This document shows positions 28,068 to 36,815 of a DNA stretch of 64,000 nucleotides, piece by piece; position 1 is the first letter of the stretch, and the number at the start of each line of letters is the position of its first letter. The DNA is from Mesorhizobium sp. J428 (GTDB lineage: Bacteria > Pseudomonadota > Alphaproteobacteria > Rhizobiales > Rhizobiaceae). Made by a program: the position numbers and the translations under genes. Below the pieces are notes generated by a model that saw only the letters and a program-made list of their open reading frames with translations, had not been told where the DNA came from and did no database searches. The stretch is from positions 3,014,001-3,078,000 of the forward strand of contig NZ_JAJOMX010000001.1 in NCBI RefSeq assembly GCF_024699925.1. The letters run 5' to 3'.

Positions 28068-28823
28068 ATGAAGATCGTCATCATCGGAGGAACCGGCCTG
28101 ATCGGTTCGAAGACCGTCACAAAGCTGCGCGAGCGCGGTCATGAGGCAATCGCTGCCGCGCCCTCGACGGGGGTGGACACCATCACGGGTGCGGGGTTGG
28201 ACGCGGCCCTGGAAGGGACTTCGATTGTCATCGACCTCGCCAACTCGCCTTCCTTCGAGGACGCGGCAGCAATGGAGTTCTTCCAGACCTCGGGTCGCAA
28301 CCTGCTTGCTGCCGAGAAGAGGGCAGGTGTCGTTCATCACGTAGCCCTTTCGGTCGTCGGCACAGCGAAGCTGCAGGCCAGCGGCTATTTCCGCGCCAAG
28401 CAGGCACAGGAAGAGTTGATCGAAGCCTCTGGCATCCCCTACACCATTATTCACTCGACGCAGTTCTTCGAGTTCATGGGCGCCATCGCGCGCGCGGCAA
28501 CTCAGGGCAATGAGGTTCGGCTGTCGCCGGCGCTGATCCAGCCGATCATCTCCGACGATGTGGCCGAAGCCGTGGCCGACATCGCGCTGGGTGAACCCGT
28601 GAACGGGCTGGTAGAGATTGCCGGCCCGGATCGTGAGCCGCTGGACCGCATGGTCGCGCGCTTTCTCGCAGCGGCGCACGACCCGCGCGTCGTCATCACC
28701 GACCCTGCATCGACCTATTTCGGCGTCGTGCTCGACGAGACCTCGCTCGTGCCGGCTGGCCCGGCCAAGCTCGCGACAACCACGTTCGATGCGTTCCTCG
28801 GCCGCGGAGAATTGCGGACATGA
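28068..28823 (+). CDS. SDR/NmrA-like NAD(P)-binding protein
   Basis: 251 residues from ATG 28068 with AAAAGGAG 8 bp upstream. It opens with the atypical-SDR dinucleotide motif VIIGGTGLIGSKTV and contains HVALSVVG and the YFRAKQAQEELIEASGIPYTI block of NmrA-like proteins; no classical YxxxK catalytic pair is obvious. The ATGA overlap couples it to the GST. In the ECF41 context it is the oxidoreductase that the sigma factor typically controls. Confidence 0.83.
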   Translation: MKIVIIGGTGLIGSKTVTKLRERGHEAIAAAPSTGVDTITGAGLDAALEGTSIVIDLANSPSFEDAAAMEFFQTSGRNLLAAEKRAGVVHHVALSVVGTAKLQASGYFRAKQAQEELIEASGIPYTIIHSTQFFEFMGAIARAATQGNEVRLSPALIQPIISDDVAEAVADIALGEPVNGLVEIAGPDREPLDRMVARFLAAAHDPRVVITDPASTYFGVVLDETSLVPAGPAKLATTTFDAFLGRGELRT

Positions 28824-29413
28824 GCCGGTTGAAGCTCTACTATGCGCCGGGTGCCTGCAGCTTGGCCGACCACATTGCGCTGCGCGAGGCGGGGGCATCA
28901 TTCGACCTCGAGCGCGTCGACATCCGCACGCACACGACCGAACACGGCGTGGACTTCCGGACGATCAGCGCCAAGGGCTACGTCCCCGCGCTGATCCTCG
29001 CCGACGGCCAGATGCTGACCGAGAACATCGCCGTCCTCGACTATCTGGCGACGCTTTATCCGCAGCTTGCGCCCGCCGGTCCGCTCGGTCATAGCCGGCT
29101 GATCGAAGTGCTCGCCTTCGTGTCGACCGAACTGCATCGCGCCTTCAAGCCCATGTGGCATGGCGGCTCCGAGCGCGAGCTCGCTCGCGCCGCGGAGACG
29201 GTGAACGCTCTGCTGGTTCTGTTGTCGGGAGGCATGAAGGGCACATTCCTGTTCGGACAAGAGCCAACGGTCGCCGACTTCTACCTGTTCGTCATGCTGC
29301 TCTGGGCCGAGCGCTTCGACGTGGATGTTCCGCAGCCGATGGCCGATCTGCGCGCGCATATGCGTAAACGACACGCCGTCCGGGCTGCAATGACGACCGA
29401 AGGCCTAGTCTGA
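28820..29413 (+). CDS. Glutathione S-transferase family protein
   Basis: 197 residues. The N-terminal domain begins LYYAPGACSLADHIALREAG, the bacterial beta-class GST start with the reactive Cys, and has the cis-Pro GYVPAL and the Glu-Asn pair of LTENIAVLDYL. The C-terminal helical domain follows. It overlaps the SDR gene by 4 bp. It is part of the ECF41-controlled group and likely serves in handling of electrophilic or oxidised molecules. Confidence 0.86.
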   Translation: MSRLKLYYAPGACSLADHIALREAGASFDLERVDIRTHTTEHGVDFRTISAKGYVPALILADGQMLTENIAVLDYLATLYPQLAPAGPLGHSRLIEVLAFVSTELHRAFKPMWHGGSERELARAAETVNALLVLLSGGMKGTFLFGQEPTVADFYLFVMLLWAERFDVDVPQPMADLRAHMRKRHAVRAAMTTEGLV

Positions 29414-29449
29414 CCTCAAAACCTGATACACTTCATATTGGAGATCAAC

Positions 29450-29914
29450 ATGACACCACGCATTGTCGACCCTATGTCCAAGGCTGCCGCAGGCATCAAG
29501 GGCATGTATGCCGTCGAGGCTGCTATTGCGGCAAACCTGGACAAGACAGTCCTCCACCTGGTCAAGCTGCGCGCCTCTCAGATCAACGGTTGTGCCTTCT
29601 GCCTGCACATGCATGCCAGAGCCGCCCGTGCGGACGGCGAGACCGAGATGCGCATCTATCTGCTCGACGCCTGGCGTGAATCCACGCTCTACTCGGCGCG
29701 TGAGCGCGCCGCACTTGCCTGGACCGAAGCCTTGACCGATGTCGCACGCACCGGAGCGCCTGACGAGGACTATGCGCTGGTGGAAGCCTCCTTCGACGAA
29801 ACGGAAAGGGTGCACCTGACGCTGGCCATTGGGGCGATCAACCTGTGGAACAGGCTGCAAGTGGGGCTGCGTGCCGTTCATCCGCCAGAGGGAAGCCATG
29901 GACACAGTGTCTGA
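29450..29914 (+). CDS. Carboxymuconolactone decarboxylase/AhpD-like protein
   Basis: 154 residues from ATG 29450, with GGAG 6 bp upstream (a TTG at 29438 is in frame). It has the AhpD redox motif CAFCLHMH (CxxC plus His) and the downstream ERAALAWTEALT helix. Members reduce peroxides or act on small lactones; the CxxC pair argues for thiol redox chemistry. The end overlaps the sigma-factor start by 17 bp. This gene is the signature neighbour of ECF41 sigma factors. Confidence 0.88.
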   Translation: MTPRIVDPMSKAAAGIKGMYAVEAAIAANLDKTVLHLVKLRASQINGCAFCLHMHARAARADGETEMRIYLLDAWRESTLYSARERAALAWTEALTDVARTGAPDEDYALVEASFDETERVHLTLAIGAINLWNRLQVGLRAVHPPEGSHGHSV

Positions 29915-30773
29915 AGCAGCCCGTCTGTTCGAGGCGCAGCGGCCGCGGCTGCTGCGCCTCGCCTACCGGATGCTGGGTTCGGTCGCCGAGGCACAGGACG
30001 TCGTGCAGGACGCCTGGTTGCGCTGGCAGTGCGCGGACGTGTCCGAAGTTCGCAACGTGCCGGCCTTCCTGAACCGCATCGTTACCCGGCTATGCCTCGA
30101 TGCGATGAAATCGGCCCGCCTCAAACGCGAGACCTATATTGGCAGCTGGCTGCCAGACCCGCTGCCCGAGCCCGACGACGATTTCAGGGCCGACAATCTC
30201 ACCGTTACGCTCATGCTGGCACTGGAGCGACTGTCGCCGCTCGAACGCGCCGCGTTCCTGCTGCATGATGTCTTTGGCACCCCGATGGACGAGATTGCTG
30301 CAACGCTCGACCGCGACGTTGCGGCCGTCCGGCAACTGGCGTCGCGGGCCCGTCGCAATGTGCAATCCGACAAGCCGCGCTATCCGATCGCCCGCGATGA
30401 TGGAGAACGGATCGCCATGGCATTCCTCAATGCGACCCGAACAGGTGACGTCGAAACCCTCCGCGCCATCCTTGCCGAAGGGGTCAGGATCGTATCGGAT
30501 GGAGGCGGCAAAGTGCTGGCGTTCCCGAACGCTATCATCGGTCTCGACAAGGCCCTCCGTCTCTATAGCGGCCTTTTCCGAAAGTATGGCGATGTCGAAA
30601 GCATAGTTCGACAGATCTGGATCGATGGTCTGCCAGGCTATGTCAGTGTGTACAACGGTACACTTCAAACAACGTCGTTCGAGATCGAAGACGGCCGTAT
30701 TGCAGCAATTTACAAAGTAAGGAATCCTGACAAACTCGCCCATATGCCTGCGCACGTTGGAACTATACAATAG
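29898..30773 (+). CDS. RNA polymerase sigma factor, ECF41 (SigJ-like) family
   Basis: 291 residues from ATG 29898 (GAGGGAAG upstream). Sigma region 2 covers about residues 5-75 (RLLRLAYRMLGSVAEAQDVVQDAWLRW) and region 4 about 105-160. A SnoaL-like C-terminal extension follows. The three ECF41 hallmarks are visible: WLPDPLP in the linker, DGGGKV in the extension, and NPDKL near the C-terminus. In this family the extension replaces an anti-sigma factor and tunes activity. It is cotranscribed with the SDR-GST-AhpD genes it probably activates. No anti-sigma gene is present. Confidence 0.9.
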   Translation: MDTVSEAARLFEAQRPRLLRLAYRMLGSVAEAQDVVQDAWLRWQCADVSEVRNVPAFLNRIVTRLCLDAMKSARLKRETYIGSWLPDPLPEPDDDFRADNLTVTLMLALERLSPLERAAFLLHDVFGTPMDEIAATLDRDVAAVRQLASRARRNVQSDKPRYPIARDDGERIAMAFLNATRTGDVETLRAILAEGVRIVSDGGGKVLAFPNAIIGLDKALRLYSGLFRKYGDVESIVRQIWIDGLPGYVSVYNGTLQTTSFEIEDGRIAAIYKVRNPDKLAHMPAHVGTIQ

Positions 30774-30873
30774 ATACCTCGGAGTATCACGCCCGATGAG
30801 AGCGAGTGCGTCGTTCGGGCGACAAGCGCCTAAGGCTGGTCGTTGGCACCTCGCCTCGGACGGCAGGGGCCTT

Positions 30874-32072
30874 TCAAGGCGCGCCCAATTCCCGGCCGAT
30901 GGCTTCAAATGCGGCGACGGTGTCGATGGCGCTTTCCTTGTTGAGGGGGATAGCCAGGTCGACAGCTTGACGCCGGCATAGCCGAGCTCGCGGTCGACAT
31001 AGATGAACTGGCCGTAGATGCCGCGGCAGAGCACCGTGCCGCGCTTGCGGTCGACCTGCCAGAACTTGTTGTGGTAGCCGCCGTCGGGCAGGACGTCAGT
31101 ATAGATACCTTCGAAGCGTCCACCTTTGCCGAACCGGGTATCCTCGACCCAGGCTTCGGGTATCACCTGCACGCCGCGTGCGCGACCGCCATCGGCGAGC
31201 ATCTGGGCATAGCGTCCATAGTCGCGCAGCGTCGCGTTGAAACCGCCGTCGGCAAGGGCGAACCCGCCGCGATCAACCGTGTAGGCCGCGTCTTCCTCGA
31301 CGCCCAGCTTCTGCCACAGCTCGCGGGAGACAAGGTCGGCGAGCGAGAGGCCGCTGACGCGCTCGACCAGAAAGCCGAGCACGTCGGTCTCTATTGAGCG
31401 ATAGAGGAAGAGGTCGCCGTGCGGGCGCTCCTGCTCTGTAAGCTCCAGAACCAGTTCCCAAATCGTCTTCGGCCAATGGGGCTGCCCGCCACGGCCGCCC
31501 CACGCGCAGGCATTGCCGAGCTTCTGCATATGGGAGCCGGGCGTCTCGTAGGTCTCGTCGAATGTCACGCCCGTGGTCATGTCGAGGATGTGCTGCACGC
31601 TCGCTGACCGATAGGCAGTCGCTTCAAGTTCCGGCAGGTATTCGGGAAGCTTCGCATCGAGCGCGATGTCGCCCCTCGACACGAGAATACCCGTAACGCT
31701 GCCGAGGATCGATTTTGCCATCGACATCGAAAGATGCAGCCGTTCCGGAGCCATGCCGTTCAGGTAGCGCTCGTCGATGATCTCCCCGTGATGGAGAATG
31801 AGAAAGCCGTCCGTGAAGCTTTCCTCGATGTAGCTGTCGATCGTCAGGTCTCGTCCCCGGCTTTCGAAGGAAACGCCGCCAACGTCACGGCGGGCCTGAG
31901 CGAGTTGCCACACATCTCCGTGCCCACGTCGCACGCCTGCCGTCGGCGTCATCTCGCGCATGTGCTGGAAGGACCAGCGATGGAACGGTGGCAGGTGCCA
32001 GCCCGGTTGCGGCAAAAGTTCCCCGCCCGGATTGGAAGGATCGCGCCAGGCTTTGGGACCGGGGACGTTCAT
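30874..32072 (-). pseudogene. Serine hydrolase, class C beta-lactamase/NylB-like (copy 1; frameshifted near 30955)
   Basis: From ATG 32072 about 370 residues read cleanly as a beta-lactamase-fold hydrolase. The nucleophile motif is SMAK (SxxK, in HLSMSMAKSILGSV), the second motif YRS (LFLYRSIETDVLGFL), and a PGSHMQK block precedes it. Near KLSTW the frame is lost. One base downstream it resumes as IPLNKESAIDTVAAFEAIG and ends GRELGAP at 30874, giving about 399 residues. Deletion of one C is the simplest cause. It is closely similar to the 396-residue hydrolase at 52247-53437. NylB (6-aminohexanoate-dimer hydrolase) is the best-known relative. Confidence 0.8.
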
Positions 32073-32075
32073 CGT

Positions 32076-32213
32076 TCAAATCTCCGCCGTCTCAACAGGG
32101 GCTTGGGTTTCGTCGAACGCGAAGCGCTGGATCGCCGGGGCAGGGGCGCGTCCTTGGGCCAAGCCGGCAACGCCCGGGTCACCGTTGAGATTCAGAACAG
32201 GAATTGACCCCAT
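32076..32213 (-). CDS. Small ORF, possible N-terminal relic of a C45/acyltransferase-type hydrolase
   Basis: 45 codons from ATG 32213, with AAGGGA 6 bp upstream, ending 3 bp before the serine hydrolase ATG. Codon use is normal for the genome. The residues IPVLNLNGDPGVAGLAQGRA resemble the opening of C45 (acyl-CoA:6-APA acyltransferase-type) peptidases, whose N-terminus typically reads I-L-L-x-G-x-P-x-x-x-G-x-x-H-G-x-A. The remaining 25 residues do not continue the family. It could be a truncated gene, a leader peptide or chance. Confidence 0.35.
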   Translation of the reverse strand: MGSIPVLNLNGDPGVAGLAQGRAPAPAIQRFAFDETQAPVETAEI

Positions 32214-32399
32214 CACATCCCTTGCCCACTATTCCAGACACCGCAGACGCTGACCGGCGAACCGCGATCCCGCCGAGGGACAGGGCGGCCGACGTCCCAA
32301 AGTGGAGACAAGTCCGCTAGTATCTGTTGCTCAATCTGTTCGAGACCTGCTTGTATCGCAAGGGAAATCGTCCGTGCGCCGAAGATTTTCTTCCGCCAG

Positions 32400-32424
32400 T
32401 TGCGCGATCTGCGATCGCAATATA
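32400..32424 (+). promoter_or_regulatory. Shared 25-bp element, copy 1 (upstream of dppB-like operon)
   Basis: The element reads TTGCG-N11-CGCAA (32400-32420) followed by TATAAA (32421-32426). Its core contains the perfect palindrome TGCGATCGCA and a GCGATC direct repeat. Twenty-four or more of 25 positions are shared with the copies at 40567, 46509 and 53592. It lies between the minus-strand NylB-like hydrolase and the plus-strand Dpp permease, 125 bp before the latter. It is probably an operator overlapping a promoter. The rest of 32214-32549 shows no gene. Confidence 0.8.
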
Positions 32425-32549
32425 AAGCTGGAAGCAAGGTGCGGGAACAGGGAACACTCGCCGATGAAATGTGAAAGTGGGTGCGGCACGCTATGTGTGA
32501 GCCGTGTTGTCGACGTGCTCGCTCGTCGAGCAAGCAGGAGGCACGCGTC

Positions 32550-33491
32550 ATGATGCGTTTCGTCGTCGCCCGGCTGATCTCAGCAATCCCTACCCTGTTC
32601 ATCGTGACAGTCGCGGTCTTCGTGATGGTGCGGCTGATCCCCGGCGATCCGGCCAAGCTGATGCTCGGCGACCTCGCCCAGCCGCATCAGATCGAGCATA
32701 TGCAGCGCCTCATGGGGCTCGATAAGCCGCTGCCCGTTCAGTATTTCGTCTGGCTGACGAACATCCTGAGCGGCGACTTCGGGTCGTCGATCACGACGGG
32801 CCAGGAAGTCTTTCCATTGATGCTGGAGCGCTTCGCTGTCTCCGCCACGATCGTGCTCGTGGCGGTCGGACTGGCCGTGCTGGTGTCGGTCCCGCTCGGC
32901 ATGCTCGCCGCGTGGCGGCAGAACAGTGCCACCGATCTTGTCGTCGTCGCCATTTCGACGCTGCTGCTGTCGATCCCGAGTTTCTGGCTCGGCCTGATGA
33001 TCCTGTTGGTGTTTGGGCTGGAACTGAACTGGTTTCCGATCATCGGCTACGTGAGTTTTCGCGACGACTTCGCAGCCGCTGCCATCTTCCTGGTGATGCC
33101 GGTTGCAACCCTTACGCTGATCGAGATCGGCTCCATCGTGCGCATGGCGCGTGCCAGCACGATCGAGGTGGCTCGTCTCGAATACATCACCCATGCGCGC
33201 GCCAAGGGCCTCTCGGAAAGCGCGGTGATGTGGCGTCATGCATTCAAGAATGCGTTCGCACCGACCTGGACACTGATCGGCCTTATCCTAGGAAGCCTGC
33301 TCGGCGGTATCGCCGTGATCGAGACGGTGTTCACGATTCCGGGCCTTGGACGACTGCTGGTCGATGCGATCTATGCCCGCGACTACCCGACGGTGCAGGG
33401 CTGCATCCTCTTCGTCGCCTTCATCTACGTCATCGTGAATCTGGTCGTCGACCTGTTCTATCCCGTCTTCGATCCCAGGATTGCGCAATGA
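32550..33491 (+). CDS. Dipeptide/oligopeptide ABC transporter permease, DppB type
   Basis: 313 residues from ATG 32550, preceded by AGGAGG (about 9 bp). It has six membrane segments and the DppB landmarks: RLISAIPTLFIVTVAVFVMVRLIPGDP at the N-terminus, GDFGSSITTGQEV, the EAA loop YITHARAKGLSESAVMWRHAF, and GGIAVIETVFTIPGLGRLL. It overlaps the DppC gene by 4 bp. Controlled from the shared-element promoter. Its binding protein is not adjacent; the candidate is at 56761. Confidence 0.9.
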   Translation: MMRFVVARLISAIPTLFIVTVAVFVMVRLIPGDPAKLMLGDLAQPHQIEHMQRLMGLDKPLPVQYFVWLTNILSGDFGSSITTGQEVFPLMLERFAVSATIVLVAVGLAVLVSVPLGMLAAWRQNSATDLVVVAISTLLLSIPSFWLGLMILLVFGLELNWFPIIGYVSFRDDFAAAAIFLVMPVATLTLIEIGSIVRMARASTIEVARLEYITHARAKGLSESAVMWRHAFKNAFAPTWTLIGLILGSLLGGIAVIETVFTIPGLGRLLVDAIYARDYPTVQGCILFVAFIYVIVNLVVDLFYPVFDPRIAQ

Positions 33492-34321
33492 GCACGCTCG
33501 CACGACGCATAGGCCGCACGGGGATCAACGGCATCATCGGTTCGACCGTCGTGGGCATTCTGCTTGTGGTCGGCGTCATCGGACCCTGGCTGACGCCGCA
33601 CAATCCGCTCGGGCTGGACCTGTCGGCGCGCCTTGCTGGTTCGTCGGCCAAATACCTGCTCGGCAATGACGAATTTGGAAGGGATATCCTGACGCGCCTG
33701 ATCTACGGCGCGCGCGCCAGCATCATGATTTCGGTCAGCACGGTCGCCTTTGCCCTCGTCGCGGGGCTGATCTTCGGCGTGCTCTCCGGCTATTTCCGCG
33801 GATGGACCGACCGGGTGATCATGACCTTCAATGATGCGATGCTGGCATTTCCCGGTATCCTGCTGGCCCTCGGCATCATCGCCATCTCGGGCGCGAGCCG
33901 GAACGCCATCATCCTGGCGCTCGGGCTTGCCTACACGCCCGCGGTGGTGCGCGTGGCCAGGGCGAGCGTGCTGTCGATCCGGGAGCGCGAATATGTCGAA
34001 GCGTCGCGCGTCATGGGCAACAGCCAGGTGGCGACCATGCTCCGCCACGTGCTGCCTAACTGCATTGCGCCGATGACGGTGCTCGCGACCTCGATGTTCG
34101 GCTGGGTCATCCTGTCCGAAAGCGCCCTGTCCTTCCTTGGGCTGGGAGTGCCTCCACCGGCGCCCACCTGGGGTAATATGCTTGCGACAGGGCGCCCGTA
34201 CATCACCCAGGCACCACACCTGATCATTCTCCCGGGCATCTGCATTTCACTGACCCTGCTCGGCATCAACATGCTGGGCGATGCGCTGCGCGACTGGCTC
34301 GACCCGAAGATGCAGAGGTGA
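33488..34321 (+). CDS. Dipeptide/oligopeptide ABC transporter permease, DppC type
   Basis: 277 residues with about six membrane segments. Family blocks are LLGNDEFGRDILTRLIYGAR, the EAA loop YVEASRVMGNSQVATMLRHVLPN, SALSFLGLGVPPPAPTWG and the terminal NMLGDALRDWLDPKM. It overlaps both neighbours (ATGA with dppB-like, one base with the ATPase). It is the second channel subunit of the island's uptake system. Confidence 0.9.
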   Translation: MSTLARRIGRTGINGIIGSTVVGILLVVGVIGPWLTPHNPLGLDLSARLAGSSAKYLLGNDEFGRDILTRLIYGARASIMISVSTVAFALVAGLIFGVLSGYFRGWTDRVIMTFNDAMLAFPGILLALGIIAISGASRNAIILALGLAYTPAVVRVARASVLSIREREYVEASRVMGNSQVATMLRHVLPNCIAPMTVLATSMFGWVILSESALSFLGLGVPPPAPTWGNMLATGRPYITQAPHLIILPGICISLTLLGINMLGDALRDWLDPKMQR

Positions 34322-35979
34322 TGGCGATGAGCGACACATCCCCGCATGTGATTGCGGTCCAAGATCTCTCCGTGTCGATCGGCAGGGAGGGCGACCGCAT
34401 CGTCGACGGCCTCGACTTCGCGATCGAGCGCGGCGGAATGCTGGCGCTCGTCGGCGAATCCGGCTCCGGCAAGACCATGGCGGCGCGCGCGATCCTCAAC
34501 CTGCTGCCGCACCCGCTTGAGATGGTTCCGGACAGCAGCATAAGCCTGAATGGCACCGAACTCGTCGGCGCCACGCCAAGCCTTTTGCGCAGCGTGCGCG
34601 GGGCGCAGATCGGCATGATATTCCAGGAACCGATGGTTTCGCTCAATCCGTCTATGACGATCGGACGCCAGATGGCCGAGGGGCTGCGGCTCCATCAAGG
34701 ACTGAGCGACTCGGAAATCCGCGACCGGTCGCTGGCGATGCTCGAACGCATCCAGATCAAGGATCCGGTGCGCTGCCTGGCCGCCTATCCGCACGAATTC
34801 TCGGGTGGCATGCGTCAGCGCATCATGATCGCATCGGTCATGCTGTTGAGGCCGAAGCTGCTGATCGCCGACGAGCCCACCACGGCGCTCGATACACTGG
34901 TGCAGCGCGACGTGCTCGACCTGATGGTCGAACTGACACAGGAGAACGAGACGGCGGTGCTGCTGATCAGCCACGATCTCGGCATGGTTTCGCACTACGT
35001 GCGCGACGTCGTTGTCATGTTGAAGGGCAAGGCAGTGGAACGCGGGCGCAGTCTCGACGTCCTGAAGGCCCCGCAACACGAATACACCCGCCGTCTGGTC
35101 GACGCCTTGCCGCAGCGCCATGCCGGGGGCGCGCGATCGCAGGCGCGTGTCGAGCCGTTGCTCGATGTCCGGGGCGTCGTGGTCGAGTATCCGGGTCGCT
35201 CGACGCTGATGCGTCGCGGTGAGCCCAAGCGGGCAGTCGACGGCGTCGATATCTCCGTCGGGCGTGGCGAGACGCTGGCGCTTGTGGGCGCATCTGGTTC
35301 GGGAAAGACGACCCTGGGCAGGGCCATTGTCGGACTGACGCCGACCACGTCCGGCGAGATCCGTTTCCGCGGCACCGCAATCGACCTGGCGCGGCGTGCA
35401 CAGCCAGAGCTACGTTCCGATATCCAGATCATTTTCCAGGATCCGTATTCGTCGCTTGATCCGCGCCAGAGGGTTGGCGACATCGTCGGCGAACCTCTCC
35501 GGCTCGACCGCGCATTGTCCAGGAAGGAGCGGGCGGATCGTGTCGACGAAGTGTTCCGCGAGGTCGGTCTCGGTCCCGAGTTCCTGCGCCGGTTTCCACA
35601 CCAGCTCTCAGGCGGACAGCGCCAACGCGTCGCAATCGCAAGGGCGATCGTGCGGCGGCCGGCCTTCGTCGTCGCCGACGAACCGGTATCTGCGCTGGAC
35701 ATGACTGTGCAGAAACAGATTCTCGAGCTCATACGCGACCTGCAAAGGCGCTATTCGTTCGCCTGCCTGTTCGTCTCGCACGACCTCGGCGCAGTGGAAC
35801 AGGTCGCGGATCGCGTGGCGGTGATGGAGAACGGCAAAATCGTCGAGATCGGCTTTCGCGATGATATTTTTGACCGGCCCAAGCATGCCTACACACGCCG
35901 TCTGCTGGAGGCGGCGATGCTGCTCGATCGAAGCTTCGGCAGGACTGCCCCGGTCGAGGGACAGGAGCCGGCAGCATGA
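34321..35979 (+). CDS. Dipeptide ABC transporter ATPase, fused DppD-DppF type
   Basis: 552 residues with two complete ATPase domains. Domain 1 (about 10-265) has GESGSGKTM, FQEPMVSLNP, FSGGMRQRIMIA and LLIADEPTTALD. Domain 2 (about 280-540) has GASGSGKTT, FQDPYSSLDPRQRV, LSGGQRQRVAIARAI and FVVADEPVSALDM. Each ends in the oligopeptide-family switch region (SHDLG). Fusion of the DppD and DppF subunits in one chain is common in Rhizobiales peptide transporters. Start 34321 overlaps the DppC stop; 34327 is possible. It powers import of the island's substrate. Confidence 0.9.
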   Translation: MAMSDTSPHVIAVQDLSVSIGREGDRIVDGLDFAIERGGMLALVGESGSGKTMAARAILNLLPHPLEMVPDSSISLNGTELVGATPSLLRSVRGAQIGMIFQEPMVSLNPSMTIGRQMAEGLRLHQGLSDSEIRDRSLAMLERIQIKDPVRCLAAYPHEFSGGMRQRIMIASVMLLRPKLLIADEPTTALDTLVQRDVLDLMVELTQENETAVLLISHDLGMVSHYVRDVVVMLKGKAVERGRSLDVLKAPQHEYTRRLVDALPQRHAGGARSQARVEPLLDVRGVVVEYPGRSTLMRRGEPKRAVDGVDISVGRGETLALVGASGSGKTTLGRAIVGLTPTTSGEIRFRGTAIDLARRAQPELRSDIQIIFQDPYSSLDPRQRVGDIVGEPLRLDRALSRKERADRVDEVFREVGLGPEFLRRFPHQLSGGQRQRVAIARAIVRRPAFVVADEPVSALDMTVQKQILELIRDLQRRYSFACLFVSHDLGAVEQVADRVAVMENGKIVEIGFRDDIFDRPKHAYTRRLLEAAMLLDRSFGRTAPVEGQEPAA

Positions 35980-36058
35980 CGGACTTGACGGTGGTTTGCC
36001 GGTTTCCTACGCCCTCGGGGGCAGGCAGCAACGCAGCGCCATGGATGGGGCAACGCAA

Positions 36059-36755
36059 ATGACCAGCAAGTCGGGACTCGGCCTCACAGCGGTCGACACT
36101 GTTCCCGTGCACGAAAAGATCTACCAGGAGATCGTGAGAGCACTGATGTCGGGCAGTTTCGCGCCAGGCCAGAAGCTCACGTCCCGAAAAGTCGCTGCCG
36201 AGCTTGGCACGAGCGACATGCCGGTGCGCAGCGCGTTGTCTCGGCTCCATTCGCTCCGAGCGCTCGACGCGTTGCCCAACGGGAGCATGGTTGTGCCGGA
36301 GATGACGGCCGACAAGTATCGACAGCTCATGACATTGCGCGCCCTGATCGAGGGCGCCGCCACTGAGTGGGCCTGCGCCAACATCAACGGTAATCATCTG
36401 CGCACGATCCGCCGTAACTGTGCCCGAACTCACCGAGGCCGCCGAGGCAGGCGATCTGGAACTCTATCTACGCCGAAACTACGAGTTCAAGTTCTCGATC
36501 TACCGGCACTGCGGCAACGACCAGATGATCTTCGTGATCGAAACGCTGTGGATGCAGGTTGGTCCGTTCCTGCGCTCATATGCCGGCATGTTTGAGGGGC
36601 ATCTGTCCGGGATCCTAGAGATCGATTTTCATCAGGACGTGTTGGCCGCCCTTGAGGAAAAGGATGGTCCGAAAGCGCGCGACGCGATGTCGCGCGATAT
36701 CCTCGCAGGCGCAGATTACCTGTTGGCGCACGCGCGTTTTCACGAACCTTCGTGA
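36059..36755 (+). pseudogene. GntR family transcriptional regulator, FCD domain (frameshifted near 36418)
   Basis: Residues 1-75 are a GntR winged helix: VHEKIYQEIVRALMSGSFAPGQKL, then VAAELGTSDMPVRSALSRLHSLRALDALPNGS. The FCD ligand domain begins MTADKYRQLMTLRALIEGAATEWA. After HLRTIRR the frame is lost; the next frame gives VPELTEAAEAGDLELYLRRNYEFKFSIYRH and ends at 36755. Dropping one A near 36417 restores about 231 residues. The Asp/His metal-binding positions of FCD domains are present (NYEFKFSIYRHC). It lies 80 bp after the Dpp ATPase and is the leading candidate to bind the shared element. If truly broken, the regulon would be constitutive. Confidence 0.82.
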
Positions 36756-36790
36756 CCGCTGCGCCGGCGTGGTCTCGGAGCATAGGGTTC

Positions 36791-36812
36791 GGAGTGCGAC
36801 GTCGCGCACTCC
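36791..36812. terminator. Hairpin between convergent gntR and puuD-like genes
   Basis: GGAGTGCG (36791-36798) pairs perfectly with CGCACTCC (36805-36812) around ACGTCG. It sits in the 60-bp gap between converging stops, where a bidirectional terminator is expected. The T-run is weak (CTAGTTTG on the plus strand). Confidence 0.55.
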
Positions 36813-36815
36813 CGC

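Noticed and set aside
30090..30873. Apparent 660-residue extension of the serine hydrolase into the sigma-factor gene
   Set aside because: Produced by the frameshift near 30955; the other frame ends the hydrolase at 30874 at normal length, and 30090-30773 is the ECF41 gene on the opposite strand.
32400..32426. The element as a plain sigma-70 promoter (TTGCGC to TATAAA)
   Set aside because: The spacer would be only 15 bp, and a bare promoter would not conserve the entire spacer in four places; an operator overlapping the promoter explains it better.
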